Origin: Helicobacter sp. 13S00477-4 | GTDB taxonomy: Bacteria; Campylobacterota; Campylobacteria; Campylobacterales; Helicobacteraceae | Direction: 5' to 3' | DNA length: 41,821 nucleotides | Assembly (NCBI RefSeq): GCF_002272785.1 | Contig: NZ_MLAS01000015.1 | Location: 1 to 41,821 of the forward strand | Shown: positions 37,810 to 41,821 of the stretch, piece by piece | Layout of the letters: the number at the start of each line of letters is the position of its first letter | Position numbering within the stretch: position 1 is the first letter of the stretch | Made by a program: the position numbers and the translations under genes | Notes under the pieces: generated by a model | Told to the model about the DNA's origin: nothing | Database searches by the model: none | The model's input: only the letters and a program-made list of their open reading frames with translations

Positions 37810-37886
37810 AAATAACTCCTAAATTTTTAAATTAAGAAAAATTTTAAATCAGAATCATAAATATTTCTAAAACTAAAATTTTTTTA

Positions 37887-38375
37887 TCAATCCAAACAAA
37901 TAATTTTCCATTCTTTTTTCAAAGTATCTAGATTATATTTTGCATTCGCAGGACTCGTAGAAGGTAAAATAATTACATCTTTTAAAATACTTGAATAACA
38001 AAATTTCATATATAAATCTGCTGCTTTTTTTCCATTAGTGAAAATATTTTTTATAGGAGCATTTTGAAGGATTTTAGCAATATTATTTGGAATAATATTT
38101 TTAATACTAGCATCACTTGAACCTACAATCTCGCAGCTTTCAATCACGTCCCACAGAGCAATATGATTTTGTAATAAAACTTTTATTTTTGAATTTTTAT
38201 CTTTTAAAAGAGTATTAGGGAAAAAAGATGAAATGATTTTCCAAAAACGATTTTGTGGATGTTCATAATAAAACCCTTTACGAGAAGCCTGTGAAGGAAA
38301 AGTACCTAAAATCAAGATTTCAGAATTTTTATCATAAATTGGTGCAAAAGGATGTTTTAGCCAAGAATGTTTCAA
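37887..38375 (-). CDS. UDG-superfamily DNA glycosylase (deoxyinosine/hypoxanthine type)
   Basis: The 162-residue protein has the start HPFAPIYDKNSEILILGTFPS, then GFYYEHPQNRFWKI and NHIALWDVIESC. The C-terminal LPSTSPANA matches the hypoxanthine-DNA glycosylase (UDG family 6) pattern. It would remove deaminated bases such as hypoxanthine from DNA. The ATG overlaps the arginase stop by 4 bases, so the two are co-translated. It is complete; substrate preference within the superfamily is inferred. Confidence 0.85.
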   Translation of the reverse strand: MKHSWLKHPFAPIYDKNSEILILGTFPSQASRKGFYYEHPQNRFWKIISSFFPNTLLKDKNSKIKVLLQNHIALWDVIESCEIVGSSDASIKNIIPNNIAKILQNAPIKNIFTNGKKAADLYMKFCYSSILKDVIILPSTSPANAKYNLDTLKKEWKIICLD

Positions 38376-39307
38376 TGGATTTGCTCTAATTCTTCAATAG
38401 TCTTTGAAATGATCTTTAAAAGCACTTGAAAATCCTCAGTTTTTGAGTCATCCAAGACAGGATTGAATTCTGTAAATTCTATAGCTATAAGTTTCTTTTC
38501 TAAGCCTCTTATCAATAACTCTATACACTCTTGAAGCTCAAATGGATAAAGTCCGTTATTTTCCCTGACACCAGTAGAAGTAAAAATTTTTCCATCCATC
38601 ACATCTACATCAACACTCAAATACACGCGATGAGTTTTTTCCAATGAAGTGATAACTTCATTGATGACGTTTTGGATATTTTGACGAACTTGTCTGACAG
38701 AGTAAAGAGGAATTTTAAACTTTTCAATCATGTCTTTTTCAGATTTTTCCAAACTCCTCACACCTATATATGTGATATTTTGAGGTTTTATATTCCTTTG
38801 TGTACTCAAAGTACAAAGCTTTTCCCATTCACTTTTTTCACTTTCTTCTAAGCAATTTTCTCCACTTTTAGCAATGTTTAAAATCCCTCCTACAGGCATA
38901 CCATGAATATTTCCAGAATTGCTATCATATGGAGTGTGTAAATCTGAATGTGCATCTATCCAAATGACTGCAATCGGTTCCTCATAATATATTTCTTCAA
39001 AAGCTTGTAGAATACCCAGAGCATTGGAATGATCACCACTAAAAATTAAAGGAAATTCTCCGCTTTCAATAACTTTTTTTGCCTCTGGGATCAATTTATT
39101 TTCAAAAAATTCACAAATTGCCTTGATATTTTTAGCATATTTTGGTGAATTTTGAAGATTTTGAAGCAATGCTTGATTAATGATTCTTGTCTGTTTCAAA
39201 TCATTATGATTTTTTCTAAAATGCTCCATTAGCAAGTCTACGCCTTTAGAAGAACCCCTTTTTGAAGCACCAATATCTGAAAATACACCTATTAACTGCA
39301 ATGACAT
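38372..39307 (-). CDS. rocF: Arginase
   Basis: Arginase hydrolyses arginine to ornithine and urea. The 311-residue protein has the manganese ligands H93 in FSGDHSNAL, D118, H120 and D122 in WIDAHSDLHTP, and D233 and D235 in SVDVDVMDGK. It is of the H. pylori RocF kind, where the urea feeds urease and arginine depletion blunts host nitric-oxide defence. Here it lies 19 bases after the amino-acid permease, forming an apparent arginine uptake and breakdown pair. No urease genes are in the window. Confidence 0.95.
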   Translation of the reverse strand: MSLQLIGVFSDIGASKRGSSKGVDLLMEHFRKNHNDLKQTRIINQALLQNLQNSPKYAKNIKAICEFFENKLIPEAKKVIESGEFPLIFSGDHSNALGILQAFEEIYYEEPIAVIWIDAHSDLHTPYDSNSGNIHGMPVGGILNIAKSGENCLEESEKSEWEKLCTLSTQRNIKPQNITYIGVRSLEKSEKDMIEKFKIPLYSVRQVRQNIQNVINEVITSLEKTHRVYLSVDVDVMDGKIFTSTGVRENNGLYPFELQECIELLIRGLEKKLIAIEFTEFNPVLDDSKTEDFQVLLKIISKTIEELEQIH

Positions 39308-39326
39308 GATGACCTTTCTATCAAAC

Positions 39327-40745
39327 TTAATTTTTTTTAAATTTATCTTTAGTTAAAAAATAAATAATATAACATAATAATATATATACAATAGTTGCCC
39401 ATATACCTAATCGCTGTTCTGGATCAAAATATGCACCCACAACTCCTATCAAACAACCTAATATGCCAATGATTTGAGTCAAAGGTGTGAAAGGTGTTTT
39501 ATAAGGCAAATCTTGTAGTTTTCCCCCATCTTTGAGATAATGTTTACGAAAAATATATTGAGAAATCAATATACTCACCCAAACGATAACAACAGTAAAA
39601 CTGATAACTGATATAAGTGTTTCAATAACCTTAGATGGTGCATAAATACTTGTAAAAAGAGCCACTAAAGAAAAAACCATTGAAAAATATAGTGCATAAA
39701 TTGGGGTGCCTTTTTTATTTAGTTTGGAAAACAATGCAAAATACATTTTTTTTTCAGATAATCCATAAATCATCCTGGAAGCACCATAGAGTCCTGAATT
39801 TGCTGTGGATATTAATGCTGAAACAATGATAAAATTCATTATAGAAGCTGCGTATGGGATGCCATTTTCAAAAAAAGGTAATTTTATCCTTTCAAGTACA
39901 CTTACAAAAGGACTTTGAGTGATAGTAGAATCATTCATAGGTAAAAAAACAGAGATGATAAAAACAGAACCTAGAAAAAATACTATCAATCGCAATAAAG
40001 TGGCTTTAATTGCTTTAGGCATTACTTGTTTTGGATTTTTTGTCTCTCCCACTGCCACACCAATAATCTCCGTACCTGTAAATGCAAACATTACAGCCAA
40101 AATAGTACCAAAAACTGCAAAAATACCATTAGGGAATAATCCACCTTTTTCAAAATAAAAATTTTTAAAAATCGCTTCAAACCCCTCAATATAAAAATGA
40201 TAAGCAATGGCAATGAAACCTATAATCAAAAATATAATCACTGCAGCAGTCTTGATAAAACTCAATAAAAACTCGCCTTCAGCAAAAATTTTTACTGAAA
40301 AAGAATTTAGTAAAAACACTAAAAAAGCACAAGCAATGACCCACCAATATATAGGAATATCCGGGAACCAATATTGCATCAAAAACCCTACAGCAATATA
40401 CTCTACTCCTGCTGTAATGACCCAACCTAGCCAATAAAGCCAAAAAATCATATAACCAGTTGCATGACCAATAAAACGATAAGAATAATCACCAAAACTC
40501 CCTGTATTTGGAAAATAGCTAGCCAGCTCTCCCAAAGAAAGCATTATACTATAAATAACAATTGAGCCAACAGCATAGGCAATAAGAGTGCCTAGTGGAC
40601 CAGCTTGATGGATATTCCCTCCTGTACCTACAAAAAGTCCAGTCCCAATAGCACCTCCAAATGCTATCATTAAAAGATGACGCAATTTTATATCCCTAAC
40701 AAGATGTTCTTTTTTATTATCAATATCTATTTTTTTATTTTCCAT
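39327..40745 (-). CDS. rocE: Amino-acid permease, RocE/LysP-like (APC superfamily)
   Basis: The 472-residue inner-membrane protein has 12 membrane segments and the amino-acid-permease signature beginning RHLLMIAFGGAIGTGLFVGTG. The GTEIIGVAVGETKNPKQ motif follows segment 6. Members import basic or other amino acids with protons. I chose the ATG at 40745 since AGGAG lies 7 bases upstream; another ATG six bases earlier is too close to it. Position next to arginase suggests arginine as substrate, and the H. pylori counterpart next to htrA is annotated rocE. The substrate is inferred from context. Confidence 0.85.
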   Translation of the reverse strand: MENKKIDIDNKKEHLVRDIKLRHLLMIAFGGAIGTGLFVGTGGNIHQAGPLGTLIAYAVGSIVIYSIMLSLGELASYFPNTGSFGDYSYRFIGHATGYMIFWLYWLGWVITAGVEYIAVGFLMQYWFPDIPIYWWVIACAFLVFLLNSFSVKIFAEGEFLLSFIKTAAVIIFLIIGFIAIAYHFYIEGFEAIFKNFYFEKGGLFPNGIFAVFGTILAVMFAFTGTEIIGVAVGETKNPKQVMPKAIKATLLRLIVFFLGSVFIISVFLPMNDSTITQSPFVSVLERIKLPFFENGIPYAASIMNFIIVSALISTANSGLYGASRMIYGLSEKKMYFALFSKLNKKGTPIYALYFSMVFSLVALFTSIYAPSKVIETLISVISFTVVIVWVSILISQYIFRKHYLKDGGKLQDLPYKTPFTPLTQIIGILGCLIGVVGAYFDPEQRLGIWATIVYILLCYIIYFLTKDKFKKN

Positions 40746-41071
40746 TGTCATACTCCTATATAGCTACAATTAAAACCGAAAAAAATATTTTTGATACAGA
40801 TTCATATATTTTTAGGACAAATTTATTCAATAAAAATTACAAATAGTAACAATTTTGAATTGATAAAATTTTGCAATCCATTTTAAAAATACAAAAAAAG
40901 GAGTTAATTGGATTAGTTTTTTAAGAATACAAGGAGTATTTTCACAAGAGAAGTTCTAAAACCGCATATTAAAACAAAGTAGATATAGTCACTTGGATTT
41001 TAAGCTTCAAATCACTTATGTTTTATATGACGTTTTAAACTAATTTTACACTATATATAAATTTTCATAGA
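40746..41071. other. Gene-free leader region of rocE
   Basis: About 325 bases of AT-rich DNA with no supported gene on either strand. Two ribosome-site-like runs on the plus strand (around 40901 and 40930) are followed by early stops. It must contain the rocE promoter, but no unambiguous -10 stands out. Confidence 0.5.
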
Positions 41072-41455
41072 CTATAGCCTTTTTCTTTGTGTTATATCAT
41101 TAAAGATACCTATTAAATCATCTTTTGAATACCAATAATCTTCATATCCATCCCCAACCGTTGTATTGGTTATCCTCATTAAGGCTAATTTAACATCAAT
41201 TTCAGTTTTTCCAACATTAAATATTTCATTTAAAAAAACTTTTTTATATCCATCAATTTTATGATCATAAGCACTACTAAATCTATCTCCTTTAGGGTCA
41301 ATAAAAAGTATTGTTTGCTTATTTTCTTTTTGTAACCAAAAAATAAAATCAGGATAAAATGATTTTTCTTCTCCATCTTTATTTAAAGAGATATAAAATT
41401 AACCATATAGGCCATTTTAAACTTCTCCATTGTTATATCCAAATCTATTTATTTT
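41072..41455 (-). pseudogene. C-terminal remnant of a restriction endonuclease/helicase (type III Res-like)
   Basis: From 41398 down to a TAG at 41072 the minus strand is open for 108 codons but has no start. It reads FYISLNKDGEEKSFYPDF, IFWLQKENKQTILFIDPKG and so on to the tail NDITQRKRL. YPDFIFW followed by ILFIDPKG is a PD-(D/E)XK nuclease core like that at the C-terminus of type III Res subunits. Upstream, the same frame continues recognisably (NRFGYNNGEV, NGLYG) but is broken by stops at 41417-41419 and 41399-41401, and beyond 41455 nothing is recognisable. So it is a decayed gene end, lacking the helicase domain and any methylase partner. Confidence 0.7.
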
Positions 41456-41458
41456 TTA

Positions 41459-41698
41459 CCCCTCCCTTTAATTAATAACATAGGATCTCAAGCAAAAAAA
41501 TATTAAATGATGCTTTTTGGTAGGTATAACGGGGTAATAGATATTCAAATCAAATAATCCAATCAAATCAAATTCAAATCCCCTCCCTCTTCAAATATAA
41601 AATATAATTTGTGCTGGTCTATATTTTTTGTGAGGAAAGGAAAACCTTCAATCATTTGCAATCTTTCAATGAACTAAACTTATACTATCTCACTATCC
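41459..41698. other. Non-coding stretch with short AT-rich repeats
   Basis: No gene is supported. Around 41540-41580 the sequence CAAATCAAAT and close variants recur several times in tandem-like fashion, and two C-rich runs are present near 41460 and 41580. It separates the restriction-gene remnant from the outer-membrane gene and looks like degraded DNA. Confidence 0.4.
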
Positions 41699-41716
41699 AA
41701 AAACCTTGAAGGTTTT
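41699..41716 (-). terminator. Intrinsic terminator of the outer-membrane protein gene
   Basis: AAAACCT-TGA-AGGTTTT (41700-41716) is a seven-pair hairpin. On the minus strand it is followed by TTTTT. It overlaps the stop codon of the gene to its right. Confidence 0.6.
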
Positions 41717-41821
41717 AAAACCTCCATTTGAATCCTAGATTGATACTCCCATACCTTGCTATCCCACTGAGTTTGGTTCCAACAGAAGCATTGACAAATA
41801 TGTGATCACTTGCTTGCCATT
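41715..41821 (-). CDS. Outer-membrane beta-barrel protein, C-terminal end (5' part beyond window)
   Basis: The last 35 codons are in the window: WQASDHIFVNASVG, then TKLSGIARYGSINLGFKWRF and a TAA. Alternating hydrophobic residues and a terminal phenylalanine form the final strand and the BAM-recognition signal of outer-membrane barrels. The pattern resembles Helicobacter outer-membrane or autotransporter barrels, but the family cannot be fixed from so short a piece. Confidence 0.7.
   Translation of the reverse strand, partial: WQASDHIFVNASVGTKLSGIARYGSINLGFKWRF

Noticed and set aside
41540-41580. Repeated CAAATCAAAT units as a CRISPR or iteron array
   Set aside because: Units are short, imperfect and unspaced; no spacer-like sequences, cas or replication genes are near.

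Overview
The window reads as chromosomal DNA of a Helicobacter species (Campylobacterota). It is AT-rich, and it carries a neutrophil-activating-protein type Dps next to a FlgS-type kinase and flgI. It also has the hemC/proS/hemA/polyprenyl-synthase/HP0241-like/HP0242-like block, a lolA/secA/lolF block, and an rocE next to htrA; all of these are familiar Helicobacter pylori neighbourhoods. From memory of the family, purCSQ, hisD and thiG are absent from H. pylori, so a non-pylori, nutritionally more complete Helicobacter is the best reading. Species cannot be named from the sequence alone.

Layout. 1-570: the end of a small exported-protein gene and a two-tRNA unit (Gln, initiator fMet) on the minus strand. 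669-3192: ribBA (+) converges on thiG-cmoA (-). 3396-6587: a solitary fused type IIG restriction-modification gene. 6584-10336: minus-strand MFS pump, Fe superoxide dismutase, a small unknown, a PolB-like 3'-5' exonuclease and a TRIC-type channel. 10360-12933: clpB (-), divergent from a plus-strand block ctp-purC-purS-purQ-SH3 membrane protein-plsC (13144-17899). 17949-19099: tRNA-Ala, a 400-base stretch with no convincing gene, msrA and tRNA-Pro. 19257-22184: flgI, a FlgJ-type rod-binding protein, flgS and napA.

22251-30265: a nine-gene, tightly packed unit hisD-HP0242-like-HP0241-like-ispB-hemA-proS-fxsA-hemC-thiE. It is preceded by a C12T7 tract just upstream of an extended -10 promoter. 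30283-34504: an RRM RNA-binding protein, lolF and secA (minus). 34615-36362: lolA and a CynX-type transporter (plus). 36388-40745: htrA, a UDG-superfamily glycosylase, arginase and an amino-acid permease (minus). 40746-41821: a decayed stretch holding the wreck of a restriction endonuclease C-terminus, then the last 35 codons of an outer-membrane beta-barrel gene.

Functional themes are cofactor synthesis (riboflavin, thiamine, haem), purine and histidine synthesis, and envelope biogenesis (LolA/LolF, SecA, PlsC, HtrA, Ctp). Oxidative-stress defence (SodB, NapA, MsrA), flagellar control, and arginine uptake and hydrolysis are also represented. I found no CRISPR array, insertion sequence or intact prophage. 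No clearly new multi-gene system is evident. The features most worth follow-up are the homopolymer at the hisD operon promoter, the solitary type IIG enzyme, the overlapping divergent tRNA/ribBA promoters and the restriction-gene remnant at the right end.
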